From Quillaja saponaria (lineage: Eukaryota; Streptophyta; Magnoliopsida; Fabales; Quillajaceae): 64,000 nt of DNA. A program made the translations under genes and the position numbers. The stretch is taken from NCBI GenBank assembly GCA_029379385.1, contig CM055605.1, forward strand, positions 2,391,001-2,455,000, in the 5' to 3' direction. The notes beneath the pieces are model-generated. The model was not told the origin of the DNA and made no database searches. It saw nothing but the letters and a program-made list of their open reading frames with translations. Below are positions 25,982 to 38,365 of this stretch, one piece after another; position 1 is the first letter of the stretch, and each line of letters begins with the position of its first letter.

Positions 25982-28900
25982 ATGCCAAGCCAAGATGAGG
26001 TCAATAATAATATTAGTACCAGGGATCAGTACACGTTATTGGTCCGTGCCTTGCAAGACGAGGTGCTCTTAGCTTTGTTCTTGTTTCCTTTACTTCTTTT
26101 TACCCTTTAACTCACTTAGCTTATGGACTGTAGATGAGGGTTTGGCTTAGAATTTGTAATGCTTTTTCTTTGTTAATGGTCTTCGTTTTTATGAGCGGGA
26201 TATATGTCAATCTTGGCGTTTCCGGTAGGAAGATGTAATTTTTGCACGTGTTTGGTTTGATTCCAGTTGATTTTTTGTCATATGAAGTTGTCAGCGTTGC
26301 TGGTTTTGTTCTAATGCTATAATGTGTAACTGGATTGTATAATGTGCGAATCAATGTATTTAGAAGATGACTAATCTCTTTGTAACTTGCAGGGTGTATT
26401 GGATCACGACTATAATATTTTACAAGCGTTGAAAAAGGCAACAGATCAATGTTATGTTTTGAGGTGTATTGATTCGTTCTTCAAAGACACAGAAAAGGCC
26501 ATTGTTGACTTGACAGCATTTCTGTAATCTACTTGATAATCTTCAATGGTGCCTAATTTTCATTTAATAGGTTTTTATATGAATATATTCTCAATGTTCT
26601 CTGGTTTTTGACATTTTAATAGGGAAGAACCTGTTGTAAACTATGAAAAGATGGCAGGCTCAATTAAACTACTAAAGAATTCCAGTGAAGGGTAATTTTT
26701 GCTATTCGATTTGTTCATCATATCCTGCTTTCTTGCAATTTAACTTTAGATCTGATAATTATATATATCCATGGAAATTGATAATTTTCAAACAATCTCG
26801 CCCTTCATTGAAAATTATTTAGATGGTTAAATATGTGCATTGTGAACGGCAATATTTTCTTGACATTTGATGTAATACGTGCATGGCATGCTGTACATAA
26901 CTCAGGCAATGATGGACAGATACAAGCATTAGTAATGAAATCTCCAATCTGAAGATATCCAAGTAGTGCCAAAATAGTTTAAATCATTTATAGCAGCTAA
27001 GCTATTTTCTCAACTGTACTTTTTCAGTTGCAGTGATCAGAAAGTCGTTAGTTAAGATTTTCCCATTCTGGATTCAGGATTCAGTTTATCAACACTTGGA
27101 AGCAATTAAGCAAATTTAATTAATACATTAATACAGACACGTGAGAACAAGCCCGCGCGTGGGATGTTCTAAGTTATAATTTGTCCAAAGCAACAACATG
27201 AAGCCCCCAGAAGGACTGGTTTAGGTCATTTGCTTCATCAATTCTTTTATCAACTTAACCATATATATCTATTATCAGAAAAAAAAATGATTCTTTTTGT
27301 CATTCAGTTCTATCTAGTATCATATCTTGTTTTGAACTATTATCCTTCTACTAAAGATAAAGGAAAAGAAATGGCATTACCAATAATCTTTCTTACTTTG
27401 TGCTTCAGTTAACTCTTTCTGGCTTCCCATAGTCCTTCCGATGTCTTCGTTGTAGGTTGATCAAATCTGCTGAGTAAACTTTTATGCTTGGAATATATAT
27501 ATTTTTTATTATACAAGAAATCTTTCCTCTTTGATTATTGTTTGTATAAAGGGAAAGAATGTGCTGTTAAGTACAGGACATATAATGGAGATGAATCTGA
27601 TGCAGATTTTGCTATCTTTATAAAACTTAGATTACCTGTTTATACAAAGAAGTTATAATAAAAAGGAAATGATGGATTTGCTAATCCAAGAGAAATTATT
27701 TACAAGCAGTGAGAACAGAGAACTATTGCTTTAGCCATTTACTTTCAACCTAATTAACACCAGAAAACTTGATACTCACTTGTTAACCCATTTTACGTTT
27801 AGTTCCAAATAAATGCTGTTCTTGTCCATTTTATGTTGTATCTCTAAGTGTTTTGTTGCTTTGATTCAGAGTTGGAGGTTGTGGAATGGCCTTGGCCTGC
27901 TATGAACTTCAATATGCTTGTATTGTCAATAACAAAAAAAGGTAAAATGAATAAATTTCTCTCATTACCCACTGGTTGATACTATATTCAAGAGTGTTGA
28001 GCCACTATTTTCAAGGTAATAGTTTGTCTTCCTAAATTATTTACTATTTCATTTTTCAGACTGGTTATTTGAAAAGTGCAACACAAGATTAGGATGATAT
28101 TATTTTACTCTTCACTTATATATGGCTAATCACCGATGTTTGTTCTTGATATATGCATCATATACTTTAGAATTTAAGATAATAAATTATGTCTTAGATT
28201 AGTGAATCATGTTTAGTTTTGTGTCTTGGGTGAGGTTAATTTCTTTTTATGATCAACCCTTCTTCGTTATTCAGACTGAGATGGTAATGAGAAAATTGGT
28301 ACAAAGAGGATCACCTTGTGCTTGAATCATCATTCTTATAGCTTATTGACAGAGTATCTTGTCAAAAGTCCTGTTTGAATCTACTTGAGTTCTGATTATG
28401 TTTCCAATAACTTTCTAGATGTGTGATAATTGTTTCAACCAGATTTTATGTGATTATTATCATGATATTACTGTTTGTTGCATATCATGATCATATCTCA
28501 TTAATGCTTAGATTATTAGACAATCAAAGTTCCAAATCTGTTGGAATCAGATTAGGTAGAACAATCAAATAAAGTTCTCATATAAGGAAACTACAAACAG
28601 TTCAAAAAGTCACAGACTCTTCAGTTACATGGTGCCTTTGCTCCTGATTAAGGCTCTTTTGAACCTTTTCATTTTCATATATTAACACGTGATCTACTTC
28701 ACTGCATTGACAAAAAAAAGTTTAAAAAAATTGTAGAAAGTCAATATCAATCTTCACTGGCCCTGATTAAGGACATATCCAACACACCTTACAAATTGTT
28801 GCTATGGTATTAATATAAGAACGTTAGCAATTATGAATTGTTTCTCTTTCTCCTTCTGCTTTAAATTCATCTTTTCTTTAATCTTGTAATAACCTAGATT

Positions 28901-29735
28901 TCTTGGTCTTCTTTCATGATTCTTTTTTATGGGAATTGTTATGCTTTCAGATGCCTGAAAGCCTTTCAAGTGGTTAAGAAGAAACACAAGATTCTGGTAG
29001 ATAACCTTCATGCCCTTTATCAGGTATGCTTATTTTCTTGACAAATTCGATTACAGCTTCTTTACCCGTTGTAAGACATTATAGACTCTAAAAATGCTTT
29101 TAAGGGACTTAATATTGGGGAGTAAGTTTTAGAACAGTCAAAGAACTGATTTATATGAGACTTACCCTACAATATGAGGCTTTTGTGAAGTTTTTCCCGC
29201 TTCTCCAGTGCCTTCTTCCCTAAGCAAGGTGTTATTTGCCATAACTATAAAGCACATGGGCAGTGTATGACAATCACATCATCCTTTGGGAGAGGAGGAG
29301 AAGGGTAAAAGGTGATGCCTCATATATTTTGTAGATCAGTTCACTTGAAGGAGAGGTCAGCAAGAAAACCTCCTCTCTGATAACCAAAAGGATGTTTGAT
29401 AACCAACAATCCATCTATCTCCGGATTATTTCATATCCCTCTCTGATGGATTGAATTAGTTCTCAACCTTATGCTTTACCTAGGACTAACCCAGTGATTT
29501 CATATCAGAACAAATATTACACTGCAAACTGGAACTTGGAATATCCGAGAAAGAGCCAAAAATGTTCACACAAGAAAGGCTTTGCTTGAATTTGATGTAC
29601 TCTGCTTTGCTCATTTAATTTGGTCTAACAAATACTTTAATGATGGGTTTTTGTACACATGCACAGATGGAGAGCACAGTCCTTGCAGAGGAGGGGAAGG
29701 CGGCCCTTGCTGATGGTAGCAAAGGAGGACATTAA
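25982..29735 (+). CDS. Pseudo-HPt protein (AHP family) with Lys at the phospho-His position
   Basis: HPt proteins carry phosphate from cytokinin receptor kinases to response regulators. Exons 25982-26062, 26393-26523, 26623-26691, 27870-27941, 28951-29023 and 29667-29735 give 164 aa. The six-exon layout and phases match the AHP genes, including the intron before GVLD and the one just before the IGA-equivalent motif. A gapless alignment of VNYEKMAGSIKLLKNSSEGVGG on the AHP block ending HQLKGSSSSIGA puts Lys86 at the phospho-accepting His, and Gly-Ser-Ser-Ser-Ser becomes Asn-Ser-Ser-Glu-Gly. The C-terminal helices (RCLKAFQVVKKKHKIL, then LHALYQ) are kept. It therefore cannot take part in His phosphotransfer and may act as an inhibitor, like AHP6. 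An upstream in-frame ATG at 25889 would add 31 aa. Expression is unknown. Confidence 0.82.
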
Positions 29736-30511
29736 GAAGATTTGCATTTGTTATTCTGGTAATCAGAGGATTTGTATAAGGTAATCCAGGCTATTTATTT
29801 CATGTAACAGGTTTTCTGCATGTAATGAGTTCACTATGAGTGGACATTATGTTTGTTGGACTTGGGAGACTTGAACAATATTTTCTGCATATAAACATCA
29901 GTGTTTTGTCATGGAATGACATCTGCTTTCTTTGCCAACATTGTATGCCTAGGAAGTGAAACAGCAATAGCAGGTCTCATTACTTCACCACTGGTCCATG
30001 GGGACACACCCACCCGTAAAACAAGAATATTCAATATTACAGTGTAGATCACCCACTGGTGACAATCTTTAAAAAAAAAAAACAGGTGATTAATCAAAAT
30101 TGAAAGCATAATTTCAAAGCATTTCGTTATTTAGTTGCTAATATGGGGCTCTACACCTTAATTTCATCCATTCTGTATTATTCAGCGCGTAAAATCAAGA
30201 AGCAGACGAAAGACTCAATCTGCAAAATATACTCTCCTGCTGTATTTATCTTAAACTTCACTGAATAGTATAATACTACGAAAGTGATTCTTTTGTACCA
30301 GAATCCACCCAACTATTTATACTCTCTGCTTGGGAACAGAGTATAACTTGCACCATTTAAATCAAACATGAATAGAATACAAAACTCAACTATGAAAACA
30401 TTCAGCATTTGTTTAGATGGAATTAAAAGGACCTCACCCAATCATGTGAATAATTGAAATCCACGAGATTATATCAAATAGATTTGATATATTTGTCTAA
30501 AAGTACATAAG

Positions 30512-30544
<33 letters not shown>

Positions 30545-30642
30545 AGAAGACCTAAAACAATATGCAACTAAGACCAAAAACTTGTATGATCAAAGCCTAA
30601 ACTGAAACAACAAAGCCTTCTGCCAAGCATACCATTTCAAAC
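29736..30642. other. Intergenic between pseudo-HPt and P2 genes, with a long poly-A
   Basis: The two genes face each other, so this holds both 3' regions. A run of about 32 A lies at 30512-30543. No exon is recognised. The position fits 3' UTR or retroelement debris. Confidence 0.45.
30512..30543. repeat. Poly-A tract (about 32 A)
   Basis: The longest single-base run in the window. It lies in the convergent 3' region and its length may be unreliable. Confidence 0.85.
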
Positions 30643-31712
30643 TTAATCGAACAAGCTGAAGCCCATATCCTGTAGCAAAAGATCAACATAGAAGTCAGCC
30701 AAAAGATATCTACTAATATTGAGTTAAAAAATTGTAGCTGACAATAACCCAGCTGCAATTTCAAGAGAGGAGGCTTACATCATCAGACTCCTCTTTCTCT
30801 TCTTCCTTCTTTTCCTCCTTAGCCTCAGCTGCAGCAGGTGCAGCAGCACTACCAGAAGTACCAGCTGTTGGTGCAGAATAAGCAGCTGCACCACCACCAG
30901 AGGGCACCGAGGCCAACTTCTCCCTTCCAGCAGCAATCAACTCAGTGATATCTTTGCCCTTGACTTCAGAAAACAGCAATTGAATCCTCTCATCTTCGGA
31001 GTCAGCTCCAACTGTACAAAAAGCATTAGAAATCACAATCACTACAGCACAAAATAAATAAAATTCAAGCCTTCACAAAATACAGAATACAATATTTAAA
31101 GTCAGAGATTGTTCAAAACTCATAATAAATACAAACCAGCAAAATTACAAAACCCAGTAAATTTAGAGCCCAAATTAGTAATTTGAGCACTAGCAGATAC
31201 AGAAAAGCCAATGATTTTGCAGAAAATAGAAAAAACCCTAGATCCTATTAAGCTCAATATAACAAATAGATTGGTTTCATATGTATCTAGAGTCTAGACT
31301 CTTCTGTGCATATTATTATTAAAGTTGGATTGAGAATTAGGGACCCCTCTAGTCTGGTTTGGAAGCCAGGAACTAAAATGCAGATAAATTGATACCAGTA
31401 TAAGTGTATAACATACATCTGTTTTCAAAATTACACAGGGTAACATTACTTTAGCTTTCTTTTTCTTTTCCTATAGGAGGAGAGAAATTCAGAAACCACC
31501 AATAACTATAAACTAAACTATTGAAAGTGAAATTTGGCTTAATTTATATGAAACAGTATAACAAAATTCAGAATACAATGCTCTAAAATGTGAAACAGGA
31601 AATAACAAAGCAATTACACTGTACCTGATGAGAGGATGCTCTTCAAATCACCGGCTGATGGGTTGGCGTTCCCACCCAAAACCGCCAGCAAATATGCAGC
31701 GATCACCTTCAT
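30643..31712 (-). CDS. RPP2: 60S acidic ribosomal protein P2
   Basis: A ribosomal stalk protein that, as P1/P2 dimers on P0, recruits and activates translation factors. Exons on the minus strand are 31712-31625, 31011-30779 and 30669-30643, giving 115 aa, the usual P2 length. The N-terminal dimerisation domain begins [15 protein letters not shown] and includes [16 protein letters not shown], as in P2 rather than P1. An Ala/Gly hinge follows, then an acidic KEE-rich segment and the universal C-terminus [10 protein letters not shown]. The last exon is tiny (9 codons with stop), encoding DMGFSLFD. All introns are GT-AG and nothing is broken. The 5' leader contains a (GA)n tract near 31791-31808, which reads as (TC)n on the coding strand. 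Confidence 0.95.
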
Positions 31713-33791
31713 TACTGACCAACAACAAAATAGCAAATCAAATCAGCATCTAAATAGATTTCCGGAAAAACAAACAAAGACTAAGGGACACAGAGAGAGA
31801 GAGAGAGAAATTACTTGCTATACAGTTGAATTTGTGAGATTGCTCCTACTCTACGGTTTCTTCCAGGACAGACAAGTGTAGCAAGCGACGAAATTATATA
31901 GCTAGGGTTTCTCTGTGGCTGGGGCGACCCGGTTTGAGTAGATCCTGCCCGTCAAAGTTTTTGATTTGCAAGATTACCCCTCTGTTTTGCGGTCTGTTCC
32001 TCATTATTCAGTTTTTGAAGTTAAAGCCCAATGGGCTATCTCGTAAGCAAATATGAGTATCTTACTAGGTTAGGACTAGTGCTTGAATTCAATTCAAGGA
32101 TTTGAATATGAATTCAATTAAATTCAAATCATTCAAATAATGTAATATTTTATTTAATAGTTAATCAAATTATTTCATTAACTATTTGATATTAATTACA
32201 TTAATTTTATATAGTTATTTGTATTTATTTAATTTTTAAAAAATATTTACTTTACATATTTTACTAACCATAACATTACTAGTTATTACTTACTAGCCTC
32301 CCCTACCAAGGCGTTCTTTTCTTCACACATGAGAGACATTAGACTTTTTCTTATTCATAGTTTCATTATTGCCTTAATCTCCATTCCTTTCATACAACTA
32401 TTTATATTAATCTGGGGTAGCCAATTTTTGTGGGTGAAGATATTAGATATACAACATGTAAGGGATATTTTGTAACTAAGGTAGTGAAGAAATACATATA
32501 GTGCAATAGTGGTTAGCCATAATATGGTGTTGTATTTTTTCTTTTATTTATTTCAATTTTATAATAGTACATGTAATTTTTTTATAATGTTCATGTAATT
32601 TTAATATTCACATCCTAATTGAAAATAACTTGGTTTTATTTTATTCATGTTTTTAAACAATAAATTTTTATAGAAAATTATTTTAGGCAACAAAAATCCA
32701 AATATTCGATTTTATTTTAAATGTTTGAATATTTTTCACATTCAAATATCATTTTAAATTTGACTAGGTATTCGAATTCGAGAGTTAAATTCAATTTCCA
32801 ATACAAATGATAGAGTATTTGATATTATTTGATTCGAATTTCAGCCATAGTTACAATCATGTATATATTGGCCCCGAGCAAGTAGCTTTATTTTCCAATC
32901 CATGGAGGGGTATATGTAAATTTTCAGTAGCTTAACTTTCACTACGTATATAATCAATTTTAGATAAAAATAAATAAAAGAGGTGTTACGTATTTTGAAT
33001 TGAAATGACGATCAACGTATACCTATTAGAAAAATCCAATTAATAATAGAGAATAGCTTGGTACAAATTGTCAAAATGAGGAATTTTTCAAAACCCACAT
33101 GTTACCATTTTTTAACGTTTTTAAGAACTTCCCAAATATTTTTATTTTAGGATTTGATATTTTTAACTATCAGTTTGAGATTTTTTTTTTTTTTTTATAT
33201 AAATAATTAAATAAACCTCCCCACAATCAAATCAAGTATAAACTTGGTTTCTTTTTAAATGGTGAAGTGGTTTCTTTGATTCTCATAAAACAATATCACA
33301 AAAGAAGGAAGTAAAAAATAAATCATTCCTACTTGACTACTAAGTTAATTCAAATACTTTTTGTTTATACAATTGGAATTATAATCATCAGTTATGTTAA
33401 GAGGAAACATTAAGTTTGTATATAGGATTTTGTGTTTAGTTTTTATTCCCTATTACAAAGCTCATAAACTTGTCTTGGGAAAAACAAAGAAAAAAAGAGT
33501 AAAGTCCATGATAGTAATCTTGAGAAGTCCAATACTATAACTATACAAGTGATGTTCAGTATTTACATGAAATACCATCAACGAGTCTAAGGAAGAAATT
33601 TATGCTTTTATCAGGAGTCGTTTACAAAGATACATATAGAATTTATAGAAGCCTATAGTGTTGATACAAAATTGAGCCTGCCATGCTCTGTTTTCTTTTT
33701 TCTGATAGAAACGATTTATTTTTTTTCTTCTTCTCCCCTTCCAGTGTTAAAGAAAATAAAATTTACTTTGCAGACCATGCAGCTAGTACTC
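31713..33791. other. Intergenic, P2 promoter and AT-rich repeat-like sequence
   Basis: Divergence zone upstream of P2 (minus) and downstream of the reductase (minus). From about 32080 to 32850 the sequence is rich in TTTGAATATTCAAAT-like motifs. It has loosely inverted ends (ACTAGTGCTTGAATTC on the left; ACTATGGCTGAAATTCG on the opposite strand at the right), which suggests an old MITE, but no target duplication could be fixed. No coding exon is recognised. Confidence 0.35.
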
Positions 33792-36763
33792 TCAAGCGCG
33801 CCTGTACTCATCTCCACAGTCACCGATCACTTTAAGCAAATCTTTCCCTTTTCTTGTGACTTCTTGTATGCTGTTTACATCTTCCTCATCGAGAACAAGT
33901 GAGAAAACAGCATCAGTGTCTCGTATATGGTCTGACAAGCCAAGTCTGACACCAATCATTGATCCTGCCACTGCTGGCTGCAATTCAGCAAAACTTTTAG
34001 ACCAAAGCAATATCTGCTAAGGACTTGTCCAAAGTAATATACTTCATAGCAACAGTAAATTATCAACCTTCTGTAAAAAGGCTGAACAGACTTTACCTGA
34101 TCTAATATGTACTTCACAGCAACAGTTGGGATTGAGACCCCATGTTTGGAAGCTACTCGTTTAAGTGTCTGAAGCAGAGCTTGGAACAGGCTCCATCCTC
34201 CCCAAGCATCTACCATCTGCTGCAATGAAGCGAATTAACGAAACATAGTTGTATATACCATATAGTGATTTCACATGGATAAAATTCAAATCCCGCCACA
34301 GCTTCTCGCACAGAAAAATGTTGGGCTTCCACCATCAAGTACAGGAAAAAAATAAAATTATGTCTGCATCTTATCACAACATACTAAATGGACAGGACTT
34401 TTGATGATAAACAAATTGGTTAAGGATAATGAAAGATAGCTTATGCTTTTATATATAAAATATTTATTAACTCTCTTCACAGCCAACTTCATTCATAGTA
34501 TTCTAAGTTTTCGACCGCTCAACCTAGTTTTGAAAGGGGAAAATTGTTTTTGTTCTGTTTTTTTGGCCACAAGAAAGTGTTTTAGAAAACCCCAAAAGTT
34601 GCTGATGTACTGTTTTCATGAATAACTCCCAAAAATTTATTGTTCAAGATGTCATACCCTTTTGTACTTTTGGAGGGAGGGGGTGTTTAATGGAGGCCCA
34701 GCAAAAGGAATAGCTAAGTTGGTGTCAAGGAACTTCTCAGATAATAGACCACCCATTACTGTCCCATACCTGCAACATTAACAGCTATTTTCAGGAAAAC
34801 TGAGAAGCTAAAGAATGCTTAATTCGGGACCAGAGGTTACGAGATGCATTATCAACAAGAACAAGATTACTCGCCACCCTCTTGAAAGTCCAAATGATCA
34901 AATGTGATAACCAAACCAAACCAAACCAAAATGCATGCAACTAAGAAAGAGAGAGGGAGATACGTTATAAGTTTGACTCCGGTAAGCTGACAAAGCTCTG
35001 CCATCTTCTGTTGAGGCCGCATGTCAACAATAGAATGTTGCACCTGATGATGAGAACACCAATTGGAGTTGGTTATCCTATGTAAATCATCAGTAACCAT
35101 AAAACACAGGGAAATTTAATAGAAAAAACAAAGGCACATATATGTACCTGATTGCTTACAACAGGAATATCATTTTCCAGAATTATTTGTAATCTCTCTG
35201 TATCAAAATTTGTCAAAGCAACGGTCTTGATTTTACCTGCACAGCACTTGCTGAAGTAATTTGACCAAATCAAGAAATGTGGACAACACTGTCAATTTTA
35301 AACCATTATTGAGTGACAATACTAACCTTCTTCTTTCAAATCAGTAAGGTGTTTTAGTGCATCAAGGTAACCACGATTTGAATAATCCCACCTAATTAAT
35401 TTAGAGATAGAAGAATTGTCAGAAAAAAACTCTTAAAAGTGCACAGAGAGCAGAATCAACTTTGTATGAGCAATCGATACGTGAAAAATCAAAGTGTATT
35501 AGACAATAGGAGGCAAGATGAATGAGATTCCAAATTATGAAAACATTTGCCACTTCATCTAAAAGTGGAAACCATTTGCATAACATTTTAACAGATATTA
35601 ATGCTACAAGCCTAAGAAATTTAACCCCACTTCATTTCTTCCAGAAAAATGTGTCAGTTTAAACAAAATGATCTTGGCCAGACACATAAAACTATCAAAA
35701 AAAAAAATAAATGACATAGGGAATTAATACCAATGAAACTGAAGCATATCCAAGGAAGCCACATCCATTCTCTTCCGTGAAACATTAATGCTGTCTCTGA
35801 CAAAGGTACTTGTCATCTTCACTGGCAGTGGCACCCATTTAGTGAGACTGCATCACATGAAAATTATTGGCTTCACAGCTTAAGTAGTAATCCAAAAATT
35901 GGACAAGTTTCTCAAATATGCACCTATCCAAATATGTTCATAAACTTCTTTGTTTTCTTCATTGGAAATCCCCAACATAAATATCCAATTACATGATTAA
36001 CTCACCCTCTGAGCTTATCCAGGAACTCTTGAGGGCGCTCTCGACGAACTCGATTGATGAAAATTCCATACAGATCTTCAGCAGGGCCATCTACAAAATC
36101 CAACAGGTTCGATACTAAGAAAACAAATATCATAATTCATAACACAAACCACGAAGAACCAGCTAAATCATATACAAGGGTTGCAACCATACAGTAAGAC
36201 AGTGCAACAATTTTATAGAATGGGTTAAGCACATGAGAGGCATCTACTTTAAAGTTTAAACTACTTTTATCTGTCTCTACTCCTGAGGGGAAAAAAGAAG
36301 CAAGTGATCAGGATGTATTGAATGCCTTAAGCAATTGTCAACATCATAAACAATCCAAATTCACCTAAAGAAAAAGTTGAGGAACAATAACAATAACATA
36401 AATGGAAAAGCAACGTGTAAGAAATAAAACAAGCTGTATGTTAACCGGGAGTGCTATACATATATCCGCCATATCAAAAGTGGTCAGTCCAGCATCAGCA
36501 TATTTAAGCATAGCATCAACTGCATTGTCTCTATCAATTCTACCCCATCCACCACTTGTCTGCCACATTCCATTCACAACCCGGCAAATATCCAATGAAT
36601 CCTTCCCATTCTTAACAACAATCCGTCGGTTATCTATTGTTAGGACACATTGAAATGGTAGCAAATGAATTGATTTTTGGGTTTCAATGCCCTTTCTGGT
36701 TTTTGTTCTATTAATTGCATCAAAGTTGAATTGATTGATAGAATGGTGCAACAACTCTGCCAT
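33792..36763 (-). CDS. Aldo/keto reductase family protein
   Basis: A NAD(P)H-dependent oxidoreductase with a TIM-barrel fold; the substrate is unknown. Nine exons on the minus strand, 36763-36460, 36090-36006, 35847-35731, 35391-35327, 35236-35148, 35043-34964, 34769-34658, 34216-34097 and 33977-33792, give 385 aa with every phase consistent. The AKR catalytic tetrad can be placed at Asp97 and Tyr102 (FDMADIYG), Lys133 (LTKWVP) and His168 (LQFHWWD). Further family motifs are NGMWQTSGGWGRIDRD, VALTNFDTERL, VVSNQVQHS, LITYGTVMGGLL and GSMIGVRLGL. The acceptor of exon 8 is a NAGNAG, so one Gln could be added by alternative splicing. The first ~55 residues differ from the extra first exon upstream and show no clear transit peptide. 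Confidence 0.9.
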
Positions 36764-38365
36764 TTTGTAAAGGATAAGAAGAACCTATGAAGGCAGACAC
36801 ACAAAAATATTGCTTTCACTGACTTTCTTCAGTGTTAGTAGTTTTATCCTATGTTAGCTTCTCTCTTAACTCTCCACCATTAATTTAGATATTTCTTGCC
36901 ATGTTGTCCACATACGGGAATATTAAAAGAGAGGAAGCAATCATGCAAATACAAAAAATTAAGAGGGCGATTAATATAGCAAAGTTGGACGCACGTGGCA
37001 ACATTCAACAGGCAGCGTGTTTCTACTGCAGTAGTATCAATGACAATAAGCAGTCAATGAAAATGGTCAAAGGGAAAAGGGTTATATAGGATTTGAGTTT
37101 CATTTCTACGAGCTTTTCATATACGTACAGTGATCGGCCATGTCGAAGGTGGAGAGGCCGGCGTCGGCGTAACGAAGCATGGCCTCAACGGCCGTCGTCT
37201 CGGTCAATTCGACCCCAGCCACCGCTGGTTTGCCACATGCCATTCAGGATGCGACATATATCCAAGGAATCGTTCCCATTTCTCAGTGTGACTCGGTTTT
37301 TCTCGCTGGTACTTCCATCAAAGCACCTAACCCGGGTTACGCCGTGTCCACATGAACCGGTGCGTTTCGCGGTCCTTCTGGTGGGCCTCAAGTGTGTCAG
37401 GTTGAAGAATGTGTGGTGGTTAACTGCAGCTGCCATTTTCGAATACTCAGGCAAACGACTAGGAGAAGAAGATAAGGCATCCTATTTCAACTTGTGCAAC
37501 GACCGTAATGCCCCTTGTCTTGAAAGAAAATCTACTTTTGGGCTTTTTGATAGGTCTTATGGCCCAGAGGAGGTCCAGCTTATTACTGGGGTATCGTATC
37601 AGCTTTCTTTGTCTCAAAAAATTACAGGCATTGAAGTACAATAAATAGAATAGTTTTCATTTGGGACATTTCAAAATGCATCTAAATATGTTATTTCAAC
37701 TAAATATGTTATTTCAACAAGTGATTTAAGATACATGTTAAAAATAAACAAAAAACTCATAATGCATTTTATATCAGGGCCGGATTTCGAACTCTTGAGT
37801 CGCTACTTAAAAAGATGATAAATCTTTAATTCTCTGAACTCCTGAACAAGATTAGACTCGCACCCAAAGAATGTGAATATACTTTTTAGTAATACCAGAA
37901 AAAAAAAAAACTCAACTTCATTGTCAATTTGGCCACAATGGAACATTGTTCAATAATTCGCCAAAATAGGATGTTGTTATACAGAGTTTAGTCATATTTC
38001 AGCAACTGGGAAATCATGATATGCTTTCATTTTAGCAGTCAGAGTCATTCATCTGAATGTTTTCAAGCTTTCATTCTCATAGCCCTAAATATTATGCAAT
38101 GTAGATTTTAAGTTATACAAGAGGCTAATTTTTGAGGATAGAAAGCTAATATTTTTTAGCAATAGTAACAACTTAGCAAGAACAACATAAAGAGTATCGT
38201 CAAGCGATAATTGTCTAAAAAGGAAAAGGAAACAGGTAACCACACAAATGAACTACCAGAAGCTTAAGTCACTTCAAATCCTGGTTCACATGACTTCCAT
38301 AAGGTGATAGCTTCCTGCACTCTGGAGACACCTCAAAGAGGATTCACAGCACTCAAACTCTACCA
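36764..38365. other. Intergenic, upstream of the reductase, containing a duplicated first exon
   Basis: Apart from the extra reductase exon (37129-37436) no gene is seen. At 37682-37717 an 18-bp unit (CTAAATATGTTATTTCAA) occurs twice in tandem. The right part is the 3' region of the next pseudo-HPt gene. Confidence 0.45.
37129..37436 (-). pseudogene. Second copy of the aldo/keto reductase first exon, frameshifted
   Basis: On the minus strand it reads MAAAVNHHTFFNLTHL, an Arg/Thr-rich leader, then RNGNDSLDICRILNGMWQ and TSGGWGRIDRDD, closely matching exon 1 of the downstream reductase. After DD the frame breaks into TGA; one extra base near 37190-37193 (GACGACGGCCGTT where GACGACGCCGTT is expected) separates it from the continuation AVEAMLRYADAGLSTFDMADH. 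The splice donor (GATCACT/GTACGT) is intact at the same phase as in the intact exon, so it could still splice to the exon at 36090. The leader looks more like a transit peptide than that of the proximal exon. It is either the remnant of a tandem duplicate or an alternative first exon hit by a one-base sequence error. Confidence 0.75.

Noticed and set aside
32080..32850. AT-rich block with loosely inverted ends, possible MITE
   Set aside because: The ends match poorly and no target duplication could be fixed, so it is only mentioned in the intergenic entry.
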